Notes under the pieces: model-generated
The model's database searches: none
Seen by the model: the letters and a program-made list of their open reading frames with translations, nothing else
Told to the model about the DNA's origin: nothing
Program-made: the position numbers and the translations under genes
Source: Tetrastigma voinierianum
Taxonomy: Eukaryota > Streptophyta > Magnoliopsida > Vitales > Vitaceae
DNA: 64,000 nt
Assembly: GCA_016808115.1 (NCBI GenBank)
Contig: JAEQBH010001839.1
Location: forward strand, 1 to 64,000
Reading direction: 5' to 3'
Shown here: positions 48,290 to 58,789 of the stretch, in pieces
Numbering within the stretch: the first letter of the stretch is position 1
How the letters are laid out: the number at the start of each line of letters is the position of its first letter

Positions 48290-48420
48290 GCTAACACACT
48301 CCTTCCTCCTCTCTTCCTCCCCTTCTTCTTCTCTCTCTTCCTCCCTTTCTCCTTTCATTCCTTCTCTTCTCCTTCCTCCTCCTCTTTCTCCTTCCTCCCT
48401 TTCTCTTCTCCTTGTCGTCC
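48290..48420. repeat. TCC/CTT low-complexity tract
   Basis: Pyrimidine-rich on the plus strand, GGA/GAA-rich on the minus. It falls just downstream of the R1 TATA box on the minus strand, so it would be in the LTR transcript's 5' end. Overlapping Arg/Glu-rich or Ser-rich ORFs here are artefacts. Confidence 0.85.
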
Positions 48421-48454
48421 CACTGACCGATCCAGACCCCATGTATGAAGGCCC

Positions 48455-48461
48455 TTATATA
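48455..48461 (-). promoter_or_regulatory. TATA box of R1 LTR
   Basis: The minus strand reads CACTATATAAGGGC (48,464-48,451), a standard plant TATA context, ~300 bp from the LTR start. Confidence 0.55.
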
Positions 48462-48763
48462 GTGTCCAAAGGTTCCATGCATGTTGACACATGGCATGCC
48501 ATGTGTCACACACATGGCTCGTCATGTGTCTCCCGACACGCATTTCCTCGAAATATGTTAAATTCCAACTATCGCAGAATTCAACGAAATTCGACTGGGT
48601 AGCTAGATTTCACGAGACGATTCTAACAGAGCAATCCGTTTTTTCATCCGAGATCTAGAAAAATCCCAACTTTTCTCCATACTATTTTTGTAAATTACCG
48701 TTTTGCCCCCTTTTTTCTGACAAATTTAAATTTAAATTTTCATGGGTTTTATAGTACAACTGA

Positions 48764-50789
48764 TGTAAGACCCAAGAAAATTCCAATTTTCTGAAAAATG
48801 GCAAAATCGTAATTTTGGTCAAAACCCAAAAATTTTCTAGATCTCGGATGACGAAACAGATTTCACCGTTGGAATCGTCTCGCGAAATCTAGCTACCACA
48901 TCAAATTCGTCGAATTCCGAGACAATCGGAATTTGCACGTTTTTCGAGGCATCGAGTATCGGTGTCGTAAAACGACATGTGATGTGACAAAAGTCACCTA
49001 TAACATGTACTCATGTGACACATGTTGCATGAGTAGAGAGATGATGGAAATGGATCACGAGACAATGCCGCGTCAAAATCAAAGATTTTAGGACATTGAT
49101 GGTATTTTTTTTTAATTCTTAATGATAATGTGACAAAATTAATAATACTATCTCCTTCTTCAAATGGGAAAGGGGAAAATGTGCAGGGGGGAAAGGGAAT
49201 TGCAGAGCTTAGGTTTTTGATTTTTTTAGTGAGAGAGGGAGTGACTTCTCTATAAGATCCCAAGCGATCGGACCGTCGGATTTCTTCGGGCCAAGAAGCA
49301 AAGCGGTTCTATGCAAAATAGACTTCAGGTATCGTTTTAGTGGAGTTTTGACAACCCATGAAGCAGGGGTTTTATTTACTTGTTTTACTTTTTGATTTAA
49401 GTGTTTTATGATGTTCGTTGATTTGAGGCCGTGAGTGGTTTGCTGACGGCCCCAAAACTTGGAACCGAAATGTGAAAATTTTTGTAATGTGCGGGCAATT
49501 CCATGCAGGTATGTGGATCGGCTTGGGAGCCTTGGATCATAATTTATTCAATAAATTATGTTGTGGGGTGCATGAGGCCGGGAATGGCCATGAAATTTGG
49601 TTCCGCAAAGAAGAACCGATGTCGATGAGGGTCGCCCAAGAACCGACAAGTTGATGAAAGCTGGCTGCCCACTGACAGCTCACTCGCTTGCTTTGGGACT
49701 ATAAAAACATTCTGCCAGGCGAAAGACCAAAATCGCCCATGTGTTGTGTGCATGAATTGTAAGGGTGGACCAGGTTTAGCTCATGAGTTAAATTTGATGT
49801 TATTGATTAAAATAAAGTAACATGTTGTGATTTAATTTATGTCAATATATGCGTGATGATGTATTGGCATGTGCTGTATAAATTGTGTTGGAATGGCATA
49901 ATGCATTTCATATGCGCCGGGGTAACCTAGAAATTAGGTGTGTGTGCATGACATGAACAATTGAAAGAAAAACGAAAACGTTTTTGAAAGGAATTTCAAT
50001 GAATGATTTTTCGGAGAATGGTGTTGGGAAATGGTCCTACAATTACACGTCGGAGGAGCCCATGTATTATTTTGGAAGGTTCTCCAACACATTCGCCTCG
50101 AAGGATAGTCCCATATTTTTACCGGCCTGTAGTGTATTTCAAGAACAACAAGTTTTGTTTTGAAAATGATATTTTCCTCATACATGGCTTAGGCAAGTGT
50201 GAGGAGCTCAGAAGGACCTCGAGACATAGGAACGGCATTCTGCATATCCAAGTAGGATCACGAATTTATTTGAGTGTGTTTACATTTGAGCATTGCATAT
50301 GCACTTAGGTGGGGAGTAACCCATTTAGGGTGATTCCACTCATCGGGGGCGAGCATCTCACCCCGCGAGGAATATTATTTCAGGTACAAGGAGCGTTCGA
50401 GGAGACGACTCATCTTAGAGGCCGATTTAGAAGAAAGCCGGGTTGTGGCTTTGATAGTTATTATGTATGACATGTATTAGAATCTTATAATTTTAATATA
50501 TGTTTGTATGGAGAGTAGTGTGTTAACTTGAACCCCCGTGAGATATACATTTGGTCGGGAATATATATTTTATAGTATTGATGCAGGGCCCAAGTGGCCG
50601 TTATTTTACTCGCGCTTCGACCTGCGGTGGTCATTGTGTATGGTTAGGACAGGTTATGTTCTTTGGGTAGAGCTCTCCGTACAAAGGAGACTCTGCACGA
50701 TTTTCATGAATAGTGTCGGGTTACCCGACATTCACGAGTAGTTCGCAGGTTGACGGGTTGTCAACGGGCACCCCGGTTTTGGGGCTACA
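48764..50789 (+). mobile_element. 5' LTR of E2
   Basis: TGTAAGACCC to GGGGCTACA, 2,026 bp; same family as the E1 5' LTR. The conserved box is at 48,838-48,950. A possible TATA (ctataaaaac) is near 49,699. The left end is only 5 bp (actga, 48,759-48,763) from the outer end of the R1 LTR. Confidence 0.75.
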
Positions 50790-50791
50790 AG

Positions 50792-50806
50792 ATGGTGGTC
50801 GTGAGC
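50792..50806 (+). other. Primer-binding site of E2 (degenerate)
   Basis: atggtggtcgtgagc aligns with TTGGTATCAGAGC. The CAG is replaced by CGTG, as in the other unpolished sites. Followed by ttaggt. Confidence 0.55.
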
Positions 50807-51517
50807 TTAGGTATAATGGTCACTCTAGGGCTCGGGGACTGGTCAAGGCCAAAGTCATTAAATGCAAGAACATCACCACTTGGTGTGGCTCGATGTAGGT
50901 TAGGTATGTGATTACCATTGCCACGTGATAAGATTGTAAACACTGCATGCATGTGTTTTGATGTGGTTTTATGATTGTTTGATAAATTCAAGGATTGATG
51001 TGTGAATGGTGTGCATAACCCGAGTGTTATGTGTGTTGTGATTGGTTTGTGTGCTTAGTGATTAGTACATAGGAATAAAAATGAAGTGTTGAAAATTTTG
51101 AGTTTGCTGTGTAAACTGGAAAAAGAAAATAAATAAATAAATAAATGTGATGTGAAGGAATTTTCTAAGGTTTTACAATGTGTAAAACTGAAGAAAAATG
51201 ACTAAAATAAGTTTTTATAAATTTATTTGGGTGTTCTGGAGAATGAAAAAAAAATGGATATATATATATTTGGTGTTTTCCAATAGCAGAAATGAGAAAA
51301 AAAAATGTGTGTGAAAAAAAAAAAAGTGTGCAGAATTATTAATATCGCCCAACCGTGTCGCCAATACAAGGGAAATTGTATCGCGATACGCCAGAGCCTT
51401 GAGGCGTGCGCTTGGTCGGAAGTAGTCACGATACAATCGATTGTATCGCGACGCGTGAGCTCGCTGAGGATGCGGCCGCGATACAATCCGTCAGATCGTG
51501 ACAGCCGAGGTTGGCTT
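50807..51517 (+). other. E2 leader, left of the E3 insertion
   Basis: Collinear with E1 33,163-~33,700: an AT-rich part followed by a GC-rich tract from ~51,340. The tract has GTATCGCGATAC (51,378-51,389) and a 20 bp perfect palindrome (51,429-51,448). E3 begins at 51,518 within this tract. Confidence 0.65.
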
Positions 51518-54167
51518 TGTAACACCGTCCCGCAGGCGCTGCATTTCAGACAAGCAGAACCGCAGTCGTTATTCGCCGACTTCCTAATTATTTTAATGGC
51601 CATAATGTAATTTTCAAAATTGGTTTGCCGTGAAATTATAAAGTTTTCAAATAATTGCACTTTTACAATTAAGGAAGTAGAGGGGCAGGAAAAGTATAAT
51701 TAATGAAAGTTTAAATAAGAAATAATAATAATAAATCGCCAAAATAAAGCTGCGGTTCGAAATTCTAGATCTCGGATGACTAAACGATCGCGCCGTTAAG
51801 TTCGTCCCTCATAAATCTAAGAACTCAGAAAGTTTCGTTTAAATTCCAGACAAATGGAATATTTTACGAATTTCTAGCGATCAAGCCAGAAGTGAAACTC
51901 AAAACGGATTTTAGAAAAAATCTCAAAATTCAAGAAATATTTAAAAAGAATATTCAATAGATAAATAAAATTTTTCGACAAAATTACCGAATGGAGAATA
52001 GAAATTATTTATCTAAAAAATAAGAATAATAATTAAAGAAAAGAAAAAAAAAAAAAAAAGATAAAAGCAAACGAATTGGGAAAGTGACGGACGGGAGACG
52101 CAGAGAGAGGGTAAGAGGCGATTTCTGTTTTTTTATTTTCTTCTCTTTCTTTCTTTCTCAGATCTACGAAATCGTGATCGCGCTCGTCAGAAATAGGCGC
52201 AAAATCGCAGAGACGCAAGAGAGCCTACGCATGCGCATCAATGTCTTGAAATTTCTTTGTTAAACTTTAAACGTAGAAAATTTGCCTATTCGCGTTATTT
52301 CAAGCCTAGCCACATGTGAATGACTAAATTTTCTTATACCATGAAGGTCAGAACTTCAAATTCCAAAATTTTCGGGGACCGAAGCTTAGAATTTTTAATT
52401 TTGACTCCGTGTTCGACAATGTGGCTGAATTTTGGGGACTATTTATGGATTTTTGATCAATTTGCAGTCAGATTTTTACAGCCGAATGCACTTTTCAAAA
52501 TGCTGCAGATTTTAGACTCTATTGAAGCCCTCGAGTCAAAAGTTGACTAAAAAATGTATAGTTTTTATGGGGCATTTAATGGGTATGGACATTTTGGTCA
52601 ATTTCACATCATATTATCACGCCCATATCAAATGCAGATCAAGACGTAGCTTCGTTAATCAAGTCACTCATATAGCGCATTTCAAAGCCCCAGATATGTT
52701 TTGGCGTGTTAAAACGCTGAACCGAGGCATTTTCGTAATTTGAATGAATCTGCAGCGATTTGAGCATCCGACGAGAATCTAGAGTGTCGATGATTCGTTA
52801 AATTAATGGCAGAGCGCGAAAGACTAAAATCATTTCTAAACGAAAAGTTATGCAAATTACAAATAGAAAGCCGCTAAAATATAGATTTATAAAGCATTTT
52901 TTGTTTACCTCCCAATTGTTATACTCAAGAAAAAGTTTGATTTCGTATTTAAGAAACAGCTTTGGCCCGGTTTAGCAAACCCTAGATGGCATGCCTCGCT
53001 TCCGGCCGATGTATTTTGATTGTGCATGGCAAGGTTACGGGATATTATGATTAACTATACGTTCTGGTCGGTAATCGTGTTAGATCTAGCATATATTTAT
53101 ATAAGGAGTCAGACATTCGAGGTATATAGTTAGCTACCGACTTAAGATATAGCGACAGGTGCTGGTTCGAGGTTCCATCACCGAGCATTTTATTCCGGCG
53201 CTCCATTATGCTTATAGAACCCGTGTTCACTGGACCATCTTAGCTCTAGCAGTGTTCCGAGGTTCACTACCGATGCCACCCGAGGTTCAGGCATCACTTC
53301 TAGTATTTCGTAAATGGGCCATGTTGGTTGGTACTTGATTTACAAGATAGCACTTTCAGATATTAACCACCATCAAATACTTTTCAGCAATAGAAATAGT
53401 TTTTAACAGATTTCAAGCAGCTATAATTGCTCGTAATCGCCGCCAGCTGCAAACAGCTTCAATGTTATAAATAGTTTTCATAATGGGGCTGTAAATGGTT
53501 TTCATAGCAAAACTCGCTTTCTCATAAATAGTTTTACAACCATTTCTCGTACGATTTTCATATTGGAGGTACAAACAGCAGATACAGCATTTGTAACTTA
53601 TAAGACTTCCACGAGCCCGCTTGGCTCACGCTTCGCTTTTTTTAAAATAATTTTTCAGGTGCAGGTGCTGAAGCCGAAAGATCTTTCCAGGATCCTCTGT
53701 CCTAGACGTTGTGCTGTGATTACATATAAGATAAGGTGTAAATTAAAACTAGTAAAACTTAAAATGTGACATTTTGTATATGTAAATATCTTTTGTAAAA
53801 TATGCATGCATGATTTGAGAAAACAAAGTCATGAGCAAACTTATATGATCGATCCTTATCTTATTTTCACTTGCGACCGTATAGCCCTTATCGTCAGGAA
53901 GGATTTTGTAAATATTGGGGGTATATCGTTTTATACGTGATTTTATTTTAGTTTGACCTCACCTGCGGCAAATAAGAGTGTCACGGATTTCGCTAAATCT
54001 AAAGGTGTGATTTTACAGAAAAGTGAAAATTTTATAACCCACGTTTCCAAATACAAGCCAGCCAGCTTTAACGCCTAGCTCATGGTAACTCGTCGAGCGA
54101 GCCTCGGGTCGGGAGGTGCCATCAGGAGTTGCCAAGAGATTTCCTCACACTAGGAAGGGGTCCGCCA
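51518..54167 (+). mobile_element. 5' LTR of E3
   Basis: 2,650 bp, TGTAACACCG...GTCCGCCA. Contains a diverged conserved box (51,765-51,870) and a short repeated motif cgaggttc near 53,168, 53,259 and 53,281. The collinear 3' LTR confirms its limits. Confidence 0.85.
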
Positions 54168-54169
54168 AC

Positions 54170-54182
54170 TTGGTATCGAGGC
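54170..54182 (+). other. Primer-binding site of E3
   Basis: ttggtatcgaggc; consensus TTGGTATCAGAGC. CAGA is replaced by CGAG. Two bases separate it from the LTR end. Confidence 0.75.
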
Positions 54183-54343
54183 TTTAGGCGATAGTTCACT
54201 GCTTTTCGGCTTTCCACAAAAGATTTCCTATAGAATTGTTTTATAATAATGATTTTTCTATCGTAACCTACATTGTTTTGCTAATCCTCGCATGCATCAA
54301 ATATTGAAAAGTGTCACCGAATCTTTAACTTTGAAATTAAGAT

Positions 54344-55330
54344 TATGTCCGGACGAGGTCATAGAGGTCGATCTGGGGATTCCGCACTGCAGGCACCACA
54401 GAGATATGTCGAGCACACCCTGGGGACGTAAAGATGCTCTGAATGAATCAGCCCCCAATAGAACCATCGAGGGCCGCAGACCCAGGGGGCGGTACCTTGA
54501 CGATGGATCAAAGTTATAGGATTGTTACAGAGGCTACCCGCACTCACGGAGCCTCTAAAAGAGCAGAAGGGCATGATAGAACGCGCCCAAAATTAGTGTG
54601 GCTAAAACTTATGATGGTACCGCGACCTGGGAGGCATGGTACTATGGTTAGATAGTGGTTAGTGTTCTAGCTATTATATGGTGATGTAGACATGAGGTCT
54701 TTCCACCATACTGCTGGAAAAAGGTGACGTGGACACGAGGTTCTTCCACCGACACGTAGAGACACGTTTCCCTGCTTACTAGGACACAAAGAAAAGCAAG
54801 CAATAGTTTATGAAAAGTTTAGAAACTTTTAAAGCAGCAAAGAGCAATTTTATGAAAATTGAGGTTGCACTAAAGGTAGAAAGGATCGTGTTAGTTCTAA
54901 CTCAAGGGCGGCCAGACAGTAAGAGAGGTGCTCCCAGCACTAGTCAGCCAGACACTAGTCAGTCTAGTAGAAAGAAAGGAAAGAAGTGGACTAGAAGTAG
55001 AGGCTCGTGGATGCAGAAGTAGCATCTCCAGCTGTGGATCCGTTTCTCATCACTGCCACTCTAGGAGGTGGTAGACTGTGATCATCTTTCCATTACGCCT
55101 ACATGTCGAGGAGGCATCTCGAGAGCTGTGATGAATATGATGTGATGTTTCTCCCATTGCGCGTGAAGGTCACTTTATCCGAGATCAGTCCACAAGAAGA
55201 AGGCGAGACCTCTCCGAGGTAGGTATGGTAGCATCTACCCTGTGCACCAGCGGTCCCGCAACCAGGCTGGTAGGGGTGGTTCAGCAGGTGGCAAGACAAA
55301 GACCGGCAGAGGTCGTGGTAGGGGTGCAGG
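54344..55330 (+). pseudogene. E3 gag, shortened
   Basis: Likely start at 54,344: MSGRGHRGRSGDSALQAPQ, the Gly/Arg-rich N-terminus usual in this clade. A stop follows within 30 codons. The gag core motif (FQLxGEAxxWW) is not recognisable between 54,500 and 54,800. The C-terminal linker is clear (RGAPSTSQPDTSQSSRKKGK at ~54,928-54,987), then a GHF-type knuckle remnant near 55,163. Either the core is deleted or badly damaged. Confidence 0.55.
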
Positions 55331-55399
55331 AGGCGCAGGCGCGACTGATTGGCTGATCAGTGGTACTGTGATCAGTTCAGTATTTACTACCACACAATA

Positions 55400-55720
55400 G
55401 AGGCAGATGCATCACCGCACGTGATTATCGGTATGATTTCGCCTTTACGATCATTGGTGGACCCAAGAGCCACTCATTCATTTATTTCAAGACTATCCAC
55501 CGAGAGGCACTGTGAGAGTCCCAAATTCATAGATGGTCGTGACAGTGGCTTCCGCACTCCAATGGGGATACTATGACATCCGAAAGGATAGTTCCGTAAG
55601 ATCGGCGATCCGCACAAGGATTTTCCAGCGCACTTGATAGTGTTAGGTATCCATGATTTCGATATATAATTCGTGGTACGGATCAAGATTGCATGAGCCA
55701 CCTAGATTGCTATAAGAAAG
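55400..55720 (+). pseudogene. E3 aspartic protease
   Basis: VIIGMISPLRSLVDPRATHS with the active-site triplet Asp-Pro-Arg (55,460-55,468), where Tekay-type proteases have Asp-Pro-Gly or Asp-Ser-Gly, then THSFIS. A damaged HDFDI.L region follows at ~55,650. The Gly-to-Arg change would abolish activity if real. Confidence 0.7.
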
Positions 55721-55899
55721 AAGTAAGATTGGTTCTACAGAGGAACCAAAGGGATATTTCTGTGAATCGTAAGAGATCGCCTAGTCTTATTAATGTCATG
55801 ACCGCTTCGAAATGTTTCTGAGTGTCGCTGTGGTTATTTGGCATTTGTAGTGATAGGAGACAAGACGTCCGAAGATAACTCTATAGTCAAAGAGTTCCC

Positions 55900-56780
55900 A
55901 GAGGTCTTTCCGCATGATATTTCGTGTTTACCCCTGACAGAAATTATTCTTATTGAACTAGTTCCGTGGACTGAGCCGATATCCATTCCTCTCCACACGT
56001 AATGGCGCCACAGAGTTGAAAGAATTGAAGGCACACTGAGGAATTGCTGCTAAGGGTTTATCCCACCTAGTACCTCACCATGGGGAGCTACAGTTCTCTT
56101 CGTAAAGAAGAAAGATGGAAGCTTACGGTTGTGTAAAGACTATAGACAGCTGAATCGGGCGACAATACGCAACCAGTATCCATTTCCTCGTATAGATGAG
56201 CTATTTGACCAATTGTATGGATCTCGGGTATATTCTAAGATTGACCTAAGGTCAGGCTACCATCAGTTGAGGGTCCGGGAGAATGATGTTTCTAAGATCG
56301 CCTTCAGATTTGTGATACGGTCACTACGAGTTCCTAGTGATGCCATTCGAATTGACTAATGCCCCAGCTGCTTTCATGGATTTGATGAATAGGGTATTCA
56401 ATCCGTATTTAGATAAGTTTGTGATCATATTCATTGATGACATTCTAGTGTACTCAGTAGCTTCGTGAGGAACATGCGTGAGCATCTCCTGACAAGACAG
56501 ACTCTGTGAGAGCGCCAGTTATACGCTAAGTTAAGTAAGTGCCAGTTTTGGTTGGACAAAATAGCTTTCTTGGGTCATGTCATTTCAGCAAAAGGTATTA
56601 GTGTGGATCCTCAGAAGATTGAAGCTATAGTGAACTAGAAGCCGCCCACAAATGTTTCTGAAGTTCGCAGTTTCCTTGGATTAGTAGGTTATTACAGGAA
56701 ATTTGCTTCGAGGGATTTTCAAGATATAACTCACACCAATCTATTGGAAAAGGATCAGAAACGAGTGGTCGATACCGCCA
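55900..56780 (+). pseudogene. E3 reverse transcriptase
   Basis: Clean palm core: KDYRQLNRATIRNQYPFPRI, DELFDQLYGSRVYSKIDLRS, GYHQLRVRENDVSKIAF at 56,132-56,310, catalytic Phe-Ile-Asp-Asp at 56,430-56,441, then FLGHVISAKGISVDPQKIEA in another frame at ~56,567-56,628 and SFLGLVGYYRKF near 56,670. Two or more frameshifts and a stop at 56,637 interrupt it. Confidence 0.85.
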
Positions 56781-56829
56781 AAGATAGTTTTGAGGAGTTG
56801 AGACAGAGATTGACAACAGCTTCAATATT

Positions 56830-57210
56830 AGCACTACCGTCAGAAAGGATCGCTATGTGGTATAGTGATGCCTCCGCATGCGGTTAGGGGTGTGTTCGGC
56901 TGCGTGATGGTAGAAAGTGACAGCTTATGCTTCCCGTCGGTTAAAGAAGCACGAGCAGAACTACCCGACCCATGATTTAGAACTAGCAGCAGTGGTTTTC
57001 ACTCTAAAAATCTAGAGACATTATCTATATGGTGTTCCTGTCAGATATTCACCGATCATAAGAGCTTGCAGTATATCTTCACTCAGAAAGAGCTTAACTT
57101 AAGGCAACGCCGGTGGTTGGAGTTGATTAAGGATTATGATTGCACAATAGAGTACCATCCGGTGGAAGGGGCCAGAATGTAGTGGCTCGATGCCTTAAGC
57201 CTAAACCGGA
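56830..57210 (+). pseudogene. E3 RNase H
   Basis: YSDASACG at ~56,861-56,884 (first catalytic Asp), then shifted remnants of NYPTHDLELAAVVF, RHYLYG and the TDHKSLQYIF block (~57,050-57,080), ending with the RQRRWLELIKDYDC region near 57,100-57,145. Directly after RT. Confidence 0.75.
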
Positions 57211-57519
57211 GGGTTCCTTTATGCAAGCTTATCTCGCAGACAAGATATCTCCCATTGTTGATAGAGTTGAGATCTGGGAGTCTGGGCCAGGTGTAGCTGA
57301 TACAGTGGACACCGTTGGCATCATTTTATGTTCGTCCTCTTCCAGTGGATCAGATCAAGGAAGGTCGTACAGGTTTCGTAGATGATTGCTGAGGCGTAGG
57401 ATCGAGGGTGGTAGGAAACCGTAGTTCCGTGATCAGACAATGGCGTAATGGGCCAGAGGGAGTCGAATGTGTGTACCTCGAAATAGTGAACTAAAAGGGA
57501 ATCATGGAAGAGGCTCACT

Positions 57520-58290
57520 TCAAGATATGCCATGCACCCTGGTAGCACCAAGATGCATCATACTTTAAGGAGCATTATTGGTGGAAGGGCATGGAAAGGA
57601 AATTGCGTATTTATCCGTATGCCTAACCCGGTCACAGTAAAGGCAGAGCACCGTAAGCCCGCCGGAAAGCTACAGCCCCTTCGATTCCCGTGGATGGAAG
57701 TGATAAGATTACGATTTTGCTTATCGGGCTTCCGAGAACTCGGAGACAACACGATGCCATATGGGTGATAGTGATAGATTAACGCAAATCGCGACATTTT
57801 CTCCCGCTTAGCAATGATGACCTATCGACAAGTCGTCTAATTATATGTGGAGGAGATAGTTAGATTACATGGTGTTCCTATATCGATAGTCTCAGATCGA
57901 GACCCCAAATTCACATCCAGATTTTGGTCCAGTTTACAAGATGCCATGGGGACTCGATTGCACTTTAGCACAGCTTTTCCATCCCGATCGATGGTCAACA
58001 GAGAACTATTCGCACGCTTATGGATATGCTTAGAGCATGCGCGTGATAGATTTAAGGGAAGCCGGGATAATGCGATTTATCTTTGATGGAGTTCGCTATT
58101 AACAACAGCTTTTCAATCCTCAAAGATAAGACGACATTTGAAGCATTGTACGGTCGAAGTGTCAGACTCCGTGACAGCCGGGATGAAGTAGGAGAGAGAG
58201 ACCGGAGTAGGCCCGCAGTTAGTACATATTACCTAGATAAGATCCGCGCATTGTCCGAGACGCACTCAAGATAGCCGTAGACGCACAGAA
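57520..58290 (+). pseudogene. E3 integrase
   Basis: MHPGSTKMHHTLRS (57,532-57,573) is the start of the HHCC zinc-binding region. VKAEHRKPAGKLQPLRFPW follows at 57,628-57,687. The core has EEIVRLHGVPISIVSDRDPK and FTSRFW at 57,850-57,927, LMEFAINNSF at ~58,083-58,112 and FEALYGRSVR near 58,140-58,165. Spread over three frames. Confidence 0.85.
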
Positions 58291-58299
58291 AAGCAGGCG

Positions 58300-58789
58300 G
58301 ACAAACGCCGTAGGGATCTAAGGCTTAAGGTGGCGATAGGTTTTCTCAAAAGTTTCCTTGGAAAGGTGTCCTTAGATTTGGAAGACGCTGAGGTTGAGGC
58401 CCGTATACATAGCCATATGAGATTATTGCCAGAGGGGACCGTAGCATATAGATTGGGGATCTTCCTCCAGAGTCAGTCTTAAGGTTCATAATGTTTTTAT
58501 GTATCCATGCTTCGCAAGTACATTCCGCATCCCTCCCATGTACTCGTGAGATCAGCCAAGAGAACTAAAGGATAATTTGACCTATAAGGAGCAACTAATG
58601 CAGAGTAGATCATAGAGAGCAGATTACAATAAGGTAATCTGCTAGTCAAAGCCATGGGAATCATGGGATTAAGGAGGCTAATGGGAGCCGAGGCCTCAGA
58701 TGCGCAAATAATATCCTCAAATATTCAGATTACGATCCTCTTTATATATTGTTTCATTTCGAGGACGAAATGTTCTAAGTGAGCAGGAT
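58300..58789 (+). pseudogene. E3 integrase C-terminus and 3' end of internal region
   Basis: GPY/F-like remnant FPWKGVLRFG at ~58,350-58,375 and a worn chromodomain tail (LTYKEQ at ~58,577). It ends in tttcgaggacgaaatg (58,757-58,772), a conserved end-of-coding word in Tekay elements, and a short purine stretch before the 3' LTR at ~58,790. Confidence 0.6.

Larger units (their letters stand above)
46331..48758 (-). mobile_element. 5' LTR of minus-strand element R1
   Basis: Minus strand from TGTACTATAAAACC (48,758 downward) to a GGGTGTGA-like end near 46,331, ~2.43 kb. Carries the conserved box (48,545-48,659), a TATA element (48,455-48,461) and a purine-rich stretch just downstream of it. 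Little similarity to the E1/E2 LTRs outside the box, so it is a related but distinct family. The internal region is short of recognisable coding domains. Confidence 0.65.

Noticed and set aside
48242..48602. Arg/Glu/Gly-rich and Ser-rich ORFs on both strands
   Set aside because: Low-complexity TCC/CTT tract in the R1 LTR.
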